A stretch of 64,000 bases of DNA from the NCBI GenBank assembly GCA_004369045.1, contig ML213503.1, forward strand, positions 2,602,924 to 2,666,923, read 5' to 3'. Numbering within the stretch: position 1 is the stretch's first letter; the number at the start of each line of letters is the position of its first letter. The translations under genes were made by a program, and so were the position numbers. Below, piece after piece: positions 11,449-22,236 of the stretch. The notes beneath the pieces are model-generated. The model ran no database searches and had not been told where the DNA came from. It was given only the letters and a program-made list of their open reading frames with translations. The DNA is from Heliocybe sulcata (lineage: Eukaryota; Basidiomycota; Agaricomycetes; Gloeophyllales; Gloeophyllaceae).

Positions 11449-11692
11449 TCGAGGCGTTTACAGTTGCTCATGCCTTGTCGCGCCGCAGCCGATAATCTTT
11501 CCGCACTGACATAATATGCATGTACCATTGCAAATCTACAGAAACGACAGCAAAGCAGTTAAGAACAAGGTATTTATTATACTGGAAAGGTGACGTTAAA
11601 AACACAAACAAGTCCAATCATGACGGCTCGAGAGGGAAAGCGGGCGGCGTTAAATCGTAAGAGGAGGTAGCTGTCGAGGGTTGAATTCGCAA

Positions 11693-12660
11693 TTAACAGT
11701 TGCAGCCGTAGCTCTGGGAACTCTCTGAGTCAATTCTGATGGGATCGGGGTAGTCCACGTAGCTGCAGCACAAATCCGGTTAAGTGGCGCGATATCAAGG
11801 AGGGGCTGGGAAAGACGTACAGCTGCTCCTCGGCCTCCTGTTGTAAAGCGTTCTTGGCCACTGTTTGGAAAGCCTGCTCCACGTTGATAGCTTCCTTCGC
11901 GGAAGTCTCGAAGTAAGGGATGTTGCCCTTTGATTGGCACCAAGTCATGGCCCGCTTCTGGGTTACCTGTAGTTTGGTTGAGCAACGAAGCACCGATACT
12001 CGTGGCACAGCCATGTACTGTCGAAATGACTACTGACCTGTCGTTTGTTCTCTTCCACGTCAATCTTGTTCCCCAGCACAACAAAGGGGAAGTTCTCCGG
12101 GTCATGCGGGCTAGCCTGGATCAGGAATTCGTCGCGCCAGCTGTCCAGTGTCTCGAAGGACTTTGCGCTGTTCACATCGTAGACGAGCACACAACAGTCC
12201 GCGCCACGGTAGAAGGCAACGCCAAGCGATTGGAAGCGTTCCTGGCCCGCAGTATCCCACAGCTACGGACAAAGGGCCTCAATTCATGCACAATAGAGAT
12301 ATGACGGGTGGGGTTTCGTACCTGCATTGTAACAAGCCGGTCGTCAACCATGACCTCCTTCGTCAAGCTGAGTGACAGGGTCAGTACAGTCATAGATGCA
12401 ATATAGTATGGGCGCACAAATCAGCTCCAATGGTGGCCTTGTACTGGTTGCTGAAGCGCTTGTTCACATATTGGTTCATGAGCGACGTCTTGCCGACACT
12501 AAGTTTCGCATGGAGAGTCAACAAGCAGTCGTAATTCCTTATTATCGCACACGAACCCACTGTCTCCAAGAATGATAACCTACACCGCGCTCACGTCAGC
12601 GCCCCTTTACGTTCCGGACATCAATTAGGCCACAAATACCTTCAGTAATACCCGGCCCAT
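11693..12660 (-). CDS. YPT7: Rab7-family GTPase Ypt7
   Basis: A small GTPase of late endosomes and vacuoles that drives HOPS-dependent vacuole fusion and autophagosome-vacuole fusion. It is read from six or seven exons on the minus strand. The pieces give MGRVLLK, the P-loop [19 protein letters not shown], the switch I region (ATIGADFLTKEV), switch [22 protein letters not shown], the NKID guanine-specificity motif, ETSAKE, and a C-terminal SYGCNC. The CxC end is the double geranylgeranylation site of Rab7 proteins. The first exon is very short and splits the P-loop from the start, as is common in fungal Rabs. ATG16 begins 230 bp away on the other strand. Confidence 0.95.
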
Positions 12661-12890
12661 GTTGTTGAATGCACGAGGATGAAGCTACGAGCGTGTGGAG
12701 ATGATAGCCAGGGAAGGAGACTGCGTGTGCACAGCGTAACGGATAGCGCTCGGGTGGCGGGGCCGTCTCGGATACGACGCCCGCCTCGGCGGCTTCGTGG
12801 TTTCGAGCTCCGTCTCAATCGACCTTGACTTCCATATCCATCGACATATTACTGGACCTGTTGCTCAGGTATACCTGAAGTCTTCTAGTA
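12661..12890. promoter_or_regulatory. Bidirectional promoter between YPT7 and ATG16
   Basis: A 230-bp GC-rich spacer separates the start codons of the two divergent genes. It must hold both promoters and leaders. No clear TATA box is seen. Confidence 0.6.
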
Positions 12891-13845
12891 ATGGCCGAGC
12901 CAGCATGGCAGGAGCTGCTACGGCTTCGACTGGTGGAGAGGAATGCAAGGGAGTCCGCATTTGCATCCATCATTGAGCAGTGTATGTCTTCCGATCCACG
13001 TGTTCGCTGAGTTCTCAAGGCTGAATGCACCTCTCAATCTTTGGGAAGACCGGAGATTGGCCCAGCAGACGAAGCTGTTGAAGGAGCGGAACAATTCGCT
13101 GCTGAGGGCGGTCAGGACAGTCGGGACTAACCCGAGTAGCTCGACTGTGAACGTTGCCGGCGGGGGAGATGCGTGAGTGGTTCCCTCCACTGTATCTGTC
13201 TAGCGTAGGGCTGATGTGATATCTAGTGACGGAGTCAAGGCAGCGTATATTGCGTCTTTGGAATCCCAGATATCTTCGCTCCGAGATGAATTGGCAACTG
13301 TGTACAAGACGCAAGGTCAGAATGCACAGCGTCTACTGGCTATGACGGAGACGCTTCGAGAGAAGGAGGAGATGTCGAGATTGGATGCTGAGGATCTGAG
13401 GAAGACAAGAGATGAGCTAGCAGTGCTACGGAGAAAAGTAGACCAACACAGCGAACTCATGGCAGAGAAGGAGCGGACAGTGGAGGTGCGTGGAACCGTA
13501 TTTCTATCATTCTATCTTGGCTCAGGTCCCTTTCAGGTTCTGACGGACGAGATTAACACCCTGCACTTGGAGCTTGGTCAAATAGAAGAGCGTAATCAGA
13601 TCATGACGAAGGATAACGCGAAACTACTGCAGCGTTGGCTTGATGCCAAACAAGCGGAAGTCAACAAGATCAATGAAGCGAACGATTTCTACGAGGACAT
13701 GCGGACTCGACATCAAGCTGTGCTGAATTGGAGGAACGGATCGCAAGACGATTCCGTATCTCAAGGATCGGTGTCGGGAAAAGGGGAGCGACTGGAGGAG
13801 GGAAGTCAGTCCGAGAAGGGGGCGAATCGGACACCGAATGGCTAG
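12891..13845 (+). CDS. ATG16: Autophagy protein Atg16
   Basis: Atg16 dimerises through a coiled coil and binds Atg5, forming the Atg12-Atg5-Atg16 complex that directs Atg8 lipidation at the phagophore. Four exons (12891-12981, 13049-13172, 13227-13485, 13537-13845) sum to 261 codons. The N-terminal Atg5-binding helix is clear: WQELLRLRLVERNARESAF, then the IIEQ and YRRLAQQTKLL segments, joined across the first intron. A long coiled coil follows (LESQISSLRDELATVYKTQ; LTDEINTLHLELGQIEERN; DFYEDM). There is no WD40 domain, as in yeast and other fungi. The C-terminal tail after residue about 225 is polar and probably disordered. The last intron (51 nt) has no in-frame stop, so its retention would give an insertion variant. 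Confidence 0.92.
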
Positions 13846-14307
13846 TGGTCGATGAGTGATTTCCCTTCCCCTCGTATATTGTACGCTTTCCACCCTGCTC
13901 TCACATACCCCTCGTTCGATACTCGTATACCTCGGTCACATTGCTGTGTAGTGGAATATTTACAACAGATCTAATGAACATTTATGTAGCAACTTTATGG
14001 TGAGCATCTTCAGTATGAATATGGGAGACAGTTCTTGGCCGCGGAGAGGCTTAATGCATGACTTGCCACCTCGAATCCGATTGGCTGAGCCATTCTTGAA
14101 GACCTGCCTTGTTTGGCATGCAAATGTCCTGAAGCGGCTCTGCCACAATCGACAGAAGCGTTGCATGTGACGTCGACGCGTCCGCCATGTCAAGTCGAAG
14201 TTCATCCTCCGGCATATAAAAGGGCGACCAAGTTCATTTTTCTTCCTCAGCCATCTTTCTTCCCTTCCCCCACCAGCAACCTCTGCCCAGCCTACCCTTC
14301 TACCATT
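13846..14307. other. Intergenic, promoter of secreted repeat protein
   Basis: No gene is supported. The left part is the ATG16 3' end; the right part is the promoter of the secreted protein, with a clear TATA box at 14215. Confidence 0.5.
14215..14222 (+). promoter_or_regulatory. TATA box (TATAAAAG)
   Basis: A perfect TATAAAAG lies 86 bp upstream of the ATG at 14308 and is followed by a pyrimidine-rich leader (CTTCCTC, TTTCTTCCCTTCCC). This pattern is typical of strongly expressed or inducible fungal genes. Confidence 0.75.
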
Positions 14308-15602
14308 ATGCGCACATCTACTATCGCTCTCGGCCTGGTTGCCGCTGCCCTTAGTCCGACCTTGGTCTCTTGCGCGCCGTTCCCTATGCCTGATGGTGGC
14401 TCAGCTTCCACCTCGTCTGGCGGAAACGCCAGCGGCGGATCGATCAACGGTCCCGCTAACCAGTCCGGGCTTGGTTCGGGCCTTGGCTTCGTGAATATAT
14501 TTTCGAACAAAGGCGGCAATGGAGGCAGCGCCAATTCAGGCAGCGCTATAGGCGGTTCTGGCGCAATGGCCACGACACCCTCGCCGTTCGCTGTGCCCAT
14601 CTCGTGAGTCCCATATATGCGCTTCCACCGGCGAGCGTTCACTCTGTCTCGGCAGGGCTGCCAAGGCCCCGAAGCCCAAGTCAAACTCTCAACGTCCCAA
14701 ATCAGCCCCGAAGCCGAATCAGCCTGCCACCGCTGCTAGCGACGCTCCTGCCCCAGGAGAGTCTCCTCTAGCGACAGCGCATGCGGGTGATGGTACCAAT
14801 GCGGGGGTAGCAACTTCCGGTGAAGGAGGGCAAACGCAGGGAGGTTCCATCAACAATCCCGATGGTGCTTTGAGTATCTTTGGCAGTAAGCAACTCCAAT
14901 ACATGCATAGGACAGACATCTGACTTCTCTCAACAGACGATGGTGGCAATGGCGGTTCAGGCGATTCAGGCGACGCGATGGGTGGGCATGAAAAGAGAAC
15001 TGGTTCAGGGTAACCGATATTAATACTTAGGCGACTACAAAGTGACTCACATTCTTTCATCAGCGGTTTCAACCTACCTTTTATGCGGCCGTCGCAGAGA
15101 AAGCGCACGAACGGGGGACCAGCCAGCACTCAGCAAGGAGGTAATGCCTCGGGTGGTTCAGTAACTGGAGGGAACGGCCAAGGTCTTGCGGGCCTCACCC
15201 TCCTCAATATTGGCTCAAGTGAGTCGATAGCTATGCAAAGTTTTGTGCAGGACTTAACCCTGCTCGTAGACAACGCAGGCGACGGAGGCCTTGCTGAGTC
15301 CGGAGAAGCACTGGGTGGTCTTGCGGGGCACGCCCCTGGGAGGCAAAACCATATCAGCCCGTCTCATCTTAAGGATGCGACGTCCACCGTCGGAAAAGGA
15401 GGGGAGGCTGCGGCAGGTGCAGGCGGCATGGCCCCGGGTGGCTCCGTGAATTCTGCTGGCGGCCTGGTTAATCTGTGGTCAAGTACGTGAACACTCAGTA
15501 GTCGAAACTAAAACTGATCTCTTCTTATTAGATAACGGGGGCGACGGGGGCGACGGGCGCAGCGGGTCTGCGAGCGGTGGTAGCGGAGGATTTGGTCTAT
15601 GA
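14308..15602 (+). CDS. Secreted Gly/Ser/Asn-rich repeat protein
   Basis: I do not recognise a known family. Six exons (14308-14603, 14656-14885, 14937-15009, 15064-15218, 15270-15482, 15532-15602) sum to 346 codons, giving 345 aa. Residues 1-22 form a signal peptide with a hydrophobic core (STIALGLVAAALSPTLVSC). The mature part is built of four diverged repeats, each with a GGS(I/V) segment, a short hydrophobic stretch (FVNIFS, ALSIFG, LTLLNIGS, LVNLWS), then an (N/D)GGNGG or DGG run and SGxAxGG. Repeats 2, 3 and 4 each carry a phase-1 intron at the same point, straight after the hydrophobic stretch; repeat 1 has none. No Cys-rich hydrophobin pattern or catalytic motif is present. A surface, wall or extracellular-matrix role is possible but is inference. 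Confidence 0.75.
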
Positions 15603-16042
15603 CGGATGGCTTTAGCACATTTCTAGAAAAACAACCTATACCCCTCACTCTTTGTATCCCTAGTCTTAAACAACTGTATCAATATCTTTCCCTGATTTAT
15701 TCGATATAAAATCAGATAAATATTTCAGAAGTGATTTACACAGGAACTTGGCGGTGAGCATCGAATTTGGTTCTTATGAACAGAGGAGTGGTGATGCGAG
15801 AACCGAAACGGAACAATTCAGAATGGCAAATGTAGAAAACCTATTTCGTCTCATGATAGAAACAGAAGCTTCAAGAAAAAGTGTGCAACGGAGAAAATGT
15901 TTGCATGGAAACAGTAAACTGAGGGCTACAGAGGCTGCTGTGGAAACGAGCAAGGACAATGTGAAGCATTGGAAGAGGAAGGCCGTTACAAGGGCCTGCG
16001 TACGCCGAAGTACACAGCGCAAGCATATGTTAGATGATAAGA
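15603..16042. other. Convergent intergenic region
   Basis: It holds the 3' ends of the secreted repeat gene and the RRM gene. The part near 15700-15730 is AT-rich (GATATAAAATCAGATAAATA) and may include 3'-end processing signals. No gene is seen. Confidence 0.45.
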
Positions 16043-17522
16043 TTAAGCACCACCCTGTTGACCACCAGGCGCCGCCCCTGCCTGGCCAGGTGCGGCCTGT
16101 TGCCCATAGTATCCTGCATAGCAGCATTAACAAGGAGACCTGGATTGCACAGATTCCACATACCTCCCCAGTAATTGGAGTAGTAGGAGTTCATGTCAGC
16201 ACCGGCAGGCCACTGGCCTTGGGCACCAGCTGCAGCAGCACCCGTAGGGTCAGTCGGGGACTGGGCTCCGGTCAGAGCGCCGGCGGCGCCGCCTGGCGGG
16301 GTCGGCATTCCAGGAGTTGCACCTCCCGCGGCGCCAAATCCGCTGTAGCCATACTGCCCATAGGTGTTCGGCTGCGGCATACCGTACATAGGCTACGCCC
16401 GTGAGTCAGCCAAACGATTCATATTACACCAAATAAGCCTAACGTACCATGCTGCCGTACGGGCTTGCGCCGGCAACGGGACTCAACGGAGCAGCAGTGC
16501 CTCCGTCAGCCCTGTCCTTGCCCCAGGAGCACTTGATGGGACGGCCGTGCACCATCTGGCCTTGCAGCTGGATGATGGCCATAGCGGCGTGCTCGTGCGT
16601 ATCAAGCTTGACAAAAGCGAACCCACGGTCGGCCTGCATGCGGATCTCTTGCAGATAGCCGATCGACTGGAAGAGCGGGATAAGATCCGCTTGGGTACAG
16701 TAAGGCACGAGGTTGCCGACGTAGACGGTAGAGTTGTACTGCGGAGTCTGACCGACGACAGACTCGTACGTGAGCGGGCCGCCCTGGAAGTTGATGGGCG
16801 CCGGGGCTCCGCCGCCGGTACTAGGCGGATGTCCACTGGGAGGTGCACCCTGGGTCTTCTGGTTGGCCCAGTTGACCCGGATGGCGCGCGATCCAAGCCA
16901 TTCACCGTTCATCGTGGCAATGGCCTGCTCAGCGTCGGTCTTGTCCCGGAAGGCGAGGAACCCATAACCACGAGACTTGCCCGAGTTCATGTCCCACATG
17001 ACACGGGCATCAGAGAGGGTGCCGAAAGCGGAGAAGGCTTTGGCGAGGACCTCATCGTTAACTTCGGGTGACAGGTCACCGACGAAGACGTGGTAGTGGT
17101 TGGATGTGTCCTCCTTATTTTGGTTGCCCTGGTAAGCCCAGTTTACACGGATCTCCGTGTCGAAAATCTTGCGACCGTTCAGGGTCTGCAGGGCGGTCTC
17201 CGCAGCGCGCATATCCATGTATTCGACGAAGCCGTAGTTGAGGCCGCCATGCTGGTAGTTGCGATCTGGGATGATTTTGACGTGTTGGACGGGGCCCGCG
17301 ACGGCGAAGATTTCTGTGAGCATGTACTCGGTAACCCGAGGACTGAGGTTGCCCACATAGAGATGGGCACGCCTCTGATCGCGACCGCCGAATCCGCCGC
17401 CGAAATTCAATGTAGAGAAACAAGTAATAGTCAATTTGTCGAGGGAACACGTCAAGAAACGTGGCGGTATAAACACTTACGGGTGCCTCGCCCATGCCCA
17501 TTCCACCAGACATATCCATCAT
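16043..17522 (-). CDS. PUB1: Three-RRM RNA-binding protein, Pub1/TIA-1 type
   Basis: Pub1/TIA-1 proteins bind U-rich mRNA, affect splicing and stability, and enter stress granules. Three RRMs are complete: RRM1 with HLYVGNLS and NYGFVEYM, RRM2 with HVFVGDLS and GYGFLAF, RRM3 with TVYVGNL and GFAFVKL. The C-terminus is rich in Gly, Pro, Ala and Gln (YGQYGYSGFGAAGG; GQQAAPGQAGAAPGGQQGG), a prion-like tail as in Pub1. The first exon is short (MMDMSGGMGMGEAP), followed by an intron of about 106 nt (17375-17480). Another intron is at about 16393-16448, and a third in the last 100 codons joins WGG to YYGQQ, ending at the TAA at 16043. Without that last intron the frame ends in an unlike tail. Confidence 0.88.
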
Positions 17523-18086
17523 GGCTTGAGACAGAGATGAAGGAAACTGTGAGACGAGATATCGTGTATTGATGAGAGCTTGAACACCGGGCGATATAGA
17601 CAGCGATTACAATAGGGAAACAGAAATCTGCAGAGCGAGGGAGACTGAACGGAAGAAAAACAAGTCCGACAGAGGAGAGACGAGGAGAGAGGAGAAGGAG
17701 ACAGAGATAGACAGAGGAAACGGAGAAAGAGGAAAACAGACAGAAAATGCAACAGCACCAGTCGACTTGCTCAATGTGATCCAGAGACAAGCTGCACTCT
17801 GCAATCTTCCTCCTCTCCCCGGCAATCGCCGACTGTGCCGCGGCATCGAGCCGGTCGATGCAGTGTGGTTGCTGACCACAGCGCGGAAACCTCTGCGACT
17901 TTCAGACAGGAAAGACAGTAGGGATTAGTGGATTAAACCGCATCACTTATATACAACAGCGCTAACAACTCAAGCGAAAGCCGAGAGGGAGATATGATTG
18001 GCCACCCGCTACACGCGAAGAACCCCGACCCTGGATCTCATTTAGACCGGACACAGATTGTCGATGCCGTACGTCCACGTTTGAGC
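17523..18086 (-). promoter_or_regulatory. Pyrimidine-rich leader and promoter of the RRM gene
   Basis: On the minus strand, 17600-17745 is almost wholly C and T (runs of TCTCC, CTTTCTCC and TCTCTGTCTCC). Long CT tracts just upstream of the start are typical of highly expressed fungal genes. The far part (about 17900-18086) is the 3' flank of the prohibitin gene. No coding region is supported. Confidence 0.6.
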
Positions 18087-19356
18087 TTACTTGTCCGTTG
18101 GGACGTTCAGCAGCACACTCCCGCCTCCGCTCGGGATATATGTAACGTTGCGGTTGGTCGCTAGAGACTGGGCGATAGCCTTGCTTGCTTCGATTTTGCG
18201 GAACGTGACAAAGCCGTCCCCTGCCTTGTCCAAAGCCCTTTGGATCGTCGCAGCCGCCTGCGCTTCACCTTCTGCTCGTATGACGGCTGCTTGACGCTCT
18301 TGCTCCGCCTGCAAGAGGACACCGAGTCAGAAATCCTGTCGAACAGTGCTACGCCGGAGAGCGGAGAGATTGCTTCCTCTTTCATGGTATGAACCATACG
18401 AAGGAAGCAAATCCCAAATGAAACAATTGAAAACCGTACCTTCTCGACAATGAATCTCGCTCGCTCAGCATCTGGACTGCCGTCAGCACCTCAGTGGCTC
18501 AGAAAGAAAGGCAGCATTCATACCTTGTTGTGCAATCTGCTTCGCTTCTACAGCCTACAGCGAGATTCAGTGGACTTGGTCACCAGCGGCCTGCAGTGCA
18601 CTACGGACCTGCGTGAATTCCTAGAAAGCAAGGATATTAGCATTAATTGCATATATTCTCCTAAGGCGAGACTCTCACCTTTCCGAACGTCAAGTGCGTA
18701 ATCGAGACATCTTCCAATTGGATGTTGAACTCCCCGGCACGTTGTAATAAGTCAGCTCGTATCCTTGAGGAGACAACTTCACGCTGCGTGATTAGCTCTG
18801 CAGCATCGAACTGGGCAACAATGCTCTTCAGCACTTCGTTCCCGATAGATGGAAGGACCCTCTCGTCGTAGTCTTGACCCAGGCTCTGGTAGATGCGGGG
18901 AAGGTGCTGCCTGTCCGGTCTTGACAGGACACGCAGAGTGATGGAAACCATTTGCAGGTCTTTTGAGCCAGTGGTCGTGGAGATGTTCTGAGTCCCTAGT
19001 CAGAGTGAGCTGAAGGAAACTCGTAGGGATAGACGAACCCGTGGCTTGATGCGGCAGTCATAGAGGATAGCGCGTTGAAGCCAGGGGACCAGGAAGTGTG
19101 TACCCTCCGGTTTTGCCTGTTGAATGGATAGTCAAGTGCACGTTAACGTCTTTAGAGGAAGATACAGACCTTGTCTCCAACGCCATTGAACCTGTCGAAC
19201 ATGACCGCCTGGTAGCCTCCGGGAACATCGTAGATACTTGCGTTCAAGACTGTCACGCCCACAATCGTAGGGACTGTCGCAGAGTCAGTTTACGCAGTCT
19301 CCTATTCCAATGAAAGGCTCACGCAAGAGACGGTTGAGGAGCTGAGCGGCCTGCAT
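18087..19356 (-). CDS. PHB1: Prohibitin 1
   Basis: With Phb2 it forms the large ring complex of the mitochondrial inner membrane that supports m-AAA protease control, cristae and respiratory assembly. The core is nearly identical in pattern to yeast Phb1: [47 protein letters not shown], and [20 protein letters not shown] further on. The N-terminal exon gives [10 protein letters not shown], then [20 protein letters not shown] and [11 protein letters not shown], and [16 protein letters not shown] comes across later introns. The end is VLLNVPTDK. At least six introns are present. I take the ATG at 19356; an in-frame open stretch just upstream (ELEQGFLSSLA) makes a slightly longer N-terminus possible. 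A divergent gene starts 144 bp away. Confidence 0.93.
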
Positions 19357-19500
19357 TGCTAACGAAGAGAGGAAGCCCTGCTCGAGCTCGACCGTGCCGC
19401 CGGGCTGAGAACAAGAGAATGACGAAAATACCCGGCTAACGTACGCGCTACGCCGGCGGCATCTATACGTCCGTCTAAGTCCTGCTTTCCTCTTGCCTGC

Positions 19501-22022
19501 ATGTGCGGTATTTTATTCTCTGCCAGGACCTACATCTCCGGGAATCCAGAGGATGACTCTCTGAAGGAACTTCTACTGAAACTGCAAACCGCCAATGCAC
19601 GCCGTGGTCCGTTTATCTTCAGACTCTCTAAGAGAACCCTATTGTGACAGAAGGCACAGGTCCGGACGCTCAGCAGAGCATCGAGTTTGTTGAATCGTCG
19701 AAAGATGGCAATGAACGATTGGCCCTGCGTTTTTACTCATCTGAACTACGGCTACGAGGAGATGAGCCAGTAGTTCAGCCTCATTATGCGGGGCATGGAT
19801 CGGACATCCTATGCTTCAACGGAGAAGTCTGTACGCTGTACCGTCTTGCCGTCCAAATTGAACTCAAACTGTGCTTGCAACGAAGATCTTTGATGGAGTA
19901 GATGTGAGTCGTACGGAGGGCTATCGACTGGGATGCTCATGGTCAGCAAGATTAAACCGCACGAGAATGACGGACGCAAATTCTACGAGCTGCTACAAGC
20001 CTGCCAGAGTTCTGAGGAAATCAGGGATTGCATAGGTGGTATAGAGGGCCCGTAAGCATGTTCATCCAGTTTCGATTCGAAGTGGACCGACCAGGCATCC
20101 TCAGATATGCCTTCGTCTTTTATCAAGTATGCGCGCCCAAGCCGGACAACGATTAACGTGCAGCTGCTGATGAAGACCTGCAGAATTCTACCGGGCGTAT
20201 CTTCTTTGCACGCGATCCCCTGGGGCGGCGATCTCTGCTCATCCACCGACCCACGGAATGCAATCCGCACTTCATACTTACCTCCGTTTCAATCGGATAT
20301 CATCCCGAATATCAGCTCGAGGAGATAGACACCACCATGCTCTTCTGTCTTGAACTGCGAGGAGTGGGCTCGAGTAATGTAAGAGATCCGGCCCGTTCCA
20401 TCAGGCTCGCTACCATCCTCTTTGCCGTGCTGTATTTCCGTTATTCTGCCCTCAATCTCGTAAGAGAGGGTGGTTACGAGCCTCCATCTCATATTAACAT
20501 GCAGCCTTTCGAAGTTAACCTCCACATTCTCGTCTGCTCTGAAACCTATCCTGAGACAATACAATGACGCTACATGTCGATACGTGAGTCAGCCCGGCTT
20601 CGGACTGTCTTGGCCTGACGCATTTATGCAGGGAAGCCTATGCAGAGTCAATCGTGACCTTCCGGAGAATCCTCCTCTCCTCTCATCTTTGGACGTTATA
20701 CCCGACTTCCTATCGGCAACAGTTGACGACCTCATTCGTGAGTTGGACCGTAGCGTCAGATTGAAGGTAGAGTGTATCCCTCGGCCAAGGCAGGTCCACG
20801 GGCTTCACAGGTCCGAACGTGCACTGATGCTGAGCTCTTCAGCGAAGCAAAAAGCAAGTCAAGCGTCGCGGTTCTGTTCAGCGGAGGCATAGACTCGGCT
20901 ATACTAGCCTTTCTTGCGCATCGGTATGGCACGTTACCTGCCTGAAGGGTCAACCCTTACATTGCAACAGACACATCCCATTGGAAGAACCTATTGACCT
21001 GCTCAATGTTGCCTTTGAGAATCCTCGTAAAATACAAGGAAAAGTCTCTGGATCCAAGAAGCGGGGAAATAAACCCAGGAATGAGCAAGAGGAGCAGATA
21101 ACTGCCGATGTCTCGTGGCTAGTCCCGGACCGAATTAGTGGTCTCAAAGAGACGGAGGAGTTGCGGAGACTCTGCCCAGGGCGGAGATGGAACTTCGTCG
21201 AAATCAACATTCCTTACCAGGTCAGCGGTTGTGCCACAATTACTTCATCGGAAGGGGGTAACCAACCGATGTCCGCTGAAGTAGGAATACCAAGACGCTC
21301 GGGAGACAGTAGAATCATTGATGTTTCCCAGCCAGACAGTCATGGATTTGGTATGCTTGCGTCTCTTCGCATGGCAAGGTACTTTCTGACATTGCGTGAC
21401 GGAAACAGAGTCTTGCCATGGCGCTATACTTTGCCTCTAGAGGCAATGGTATTACGAGGAAGCATCCGGATGCAGCTCCAGAGCCGTACAGTAGTCCTGC
21501 GAGGGTCCTTCTGAACGGACTCGGCTCAGACGAGCTGTTCGGGGGTTATAGCAGGCATCGGACAGCATACAATACTAGCGGGTGGACTGCTGTTATCGAC
21601 GAAGTCAGTCTTCTGTATCTCCCGATGTTCATATCCTTGCTGACGATATCTTGGCTATTGAGCAGTTGCAGCTAGAGCTCGAACGCATACCCACTCGGAA
21701 CCTGGGAAGAGACGACCGTGTCGTGTCCTCTCACGGCAAAGAGACACGCCACCCGTTCCTCTCCCTAGCATTCCTCAATTTCATCGCACAGCTCCCGGTC
21801 CACCACAAGATGGATCCAAGGACCGAGCTAGGAACAGGCGACAAGATGCTCTTGCGCCTGGCTACGCGGAAGCTGGGCTTGTTAGAAGCCAGTTCTAGGA
21901 GGAAGCGCGCGATGCAATTCGGCAGCCATTCAGCAAGAATGGAGGGCGGAGGTGTCCAGCGCAGGGGTGACCTGCTTGTCACAGGTGTATCTCGCAATTT
22001 CCCAGACATGACCATAGAATGA
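19501..22022 (+). CDS. Asparagine synthetase domain-containing protein (ASNSD1 type)
   Basis: The protein joins an N-terminal class II glutamine amidotransferase domain to a C-terminal asparagine-synthetase-type ATP-binding domain. It begins MCGILF, with Cys2 as the expected glutaminase nucleophile. Later parts match the ASNSD1 layout: RLRGDEP, DILCFNGE, the ENDG..FYELLQAC segment, and FARDPLGRRSLL. The synthetase half has VLFSGGIDSAILAFLAHR (the PP-loop SGGxDS), then MALYFASRG, LLNGLGSDELFGGYSRHR, ETRHPFLSLAFLNFIAQLP and GTGDKMLLRLATRKLGL. All key motifs are intact. There are many small introns (around ten), so exact borders are uncertain. It differs from true Asn1 by lacking the usual RGPD segment and by the ASNSD1-like spacing. 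The physiological reaction of this family is poorly defined. Confidence 0.85.
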
Positions 22023-22236
22023 AGACATCTACCCACAAAGCAATACGTATTACACGGGGGTCTTAGATGCAACGTACAAACCTTGTTTCTTCGTAATCCT
22101 ACCCTACACGTAAATGTGTACAGTACGCCATCCCAGACAAGGGACCGTACCAATGAAGTCTATTGAAACATGCTCATTCGATGATTCTTCTACGATTACG
22201 ACCGCCCTCTCCCCGCTTCTCGTGAGGTGACTGAAC

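Noticed and set aside
14292-14684. Long antisense frame over the secreted repeat protein
   Set aside because: It mirrors the GC-rich Gly/Ser codons of the real gene on the other strand; no homology pattern or promoter.
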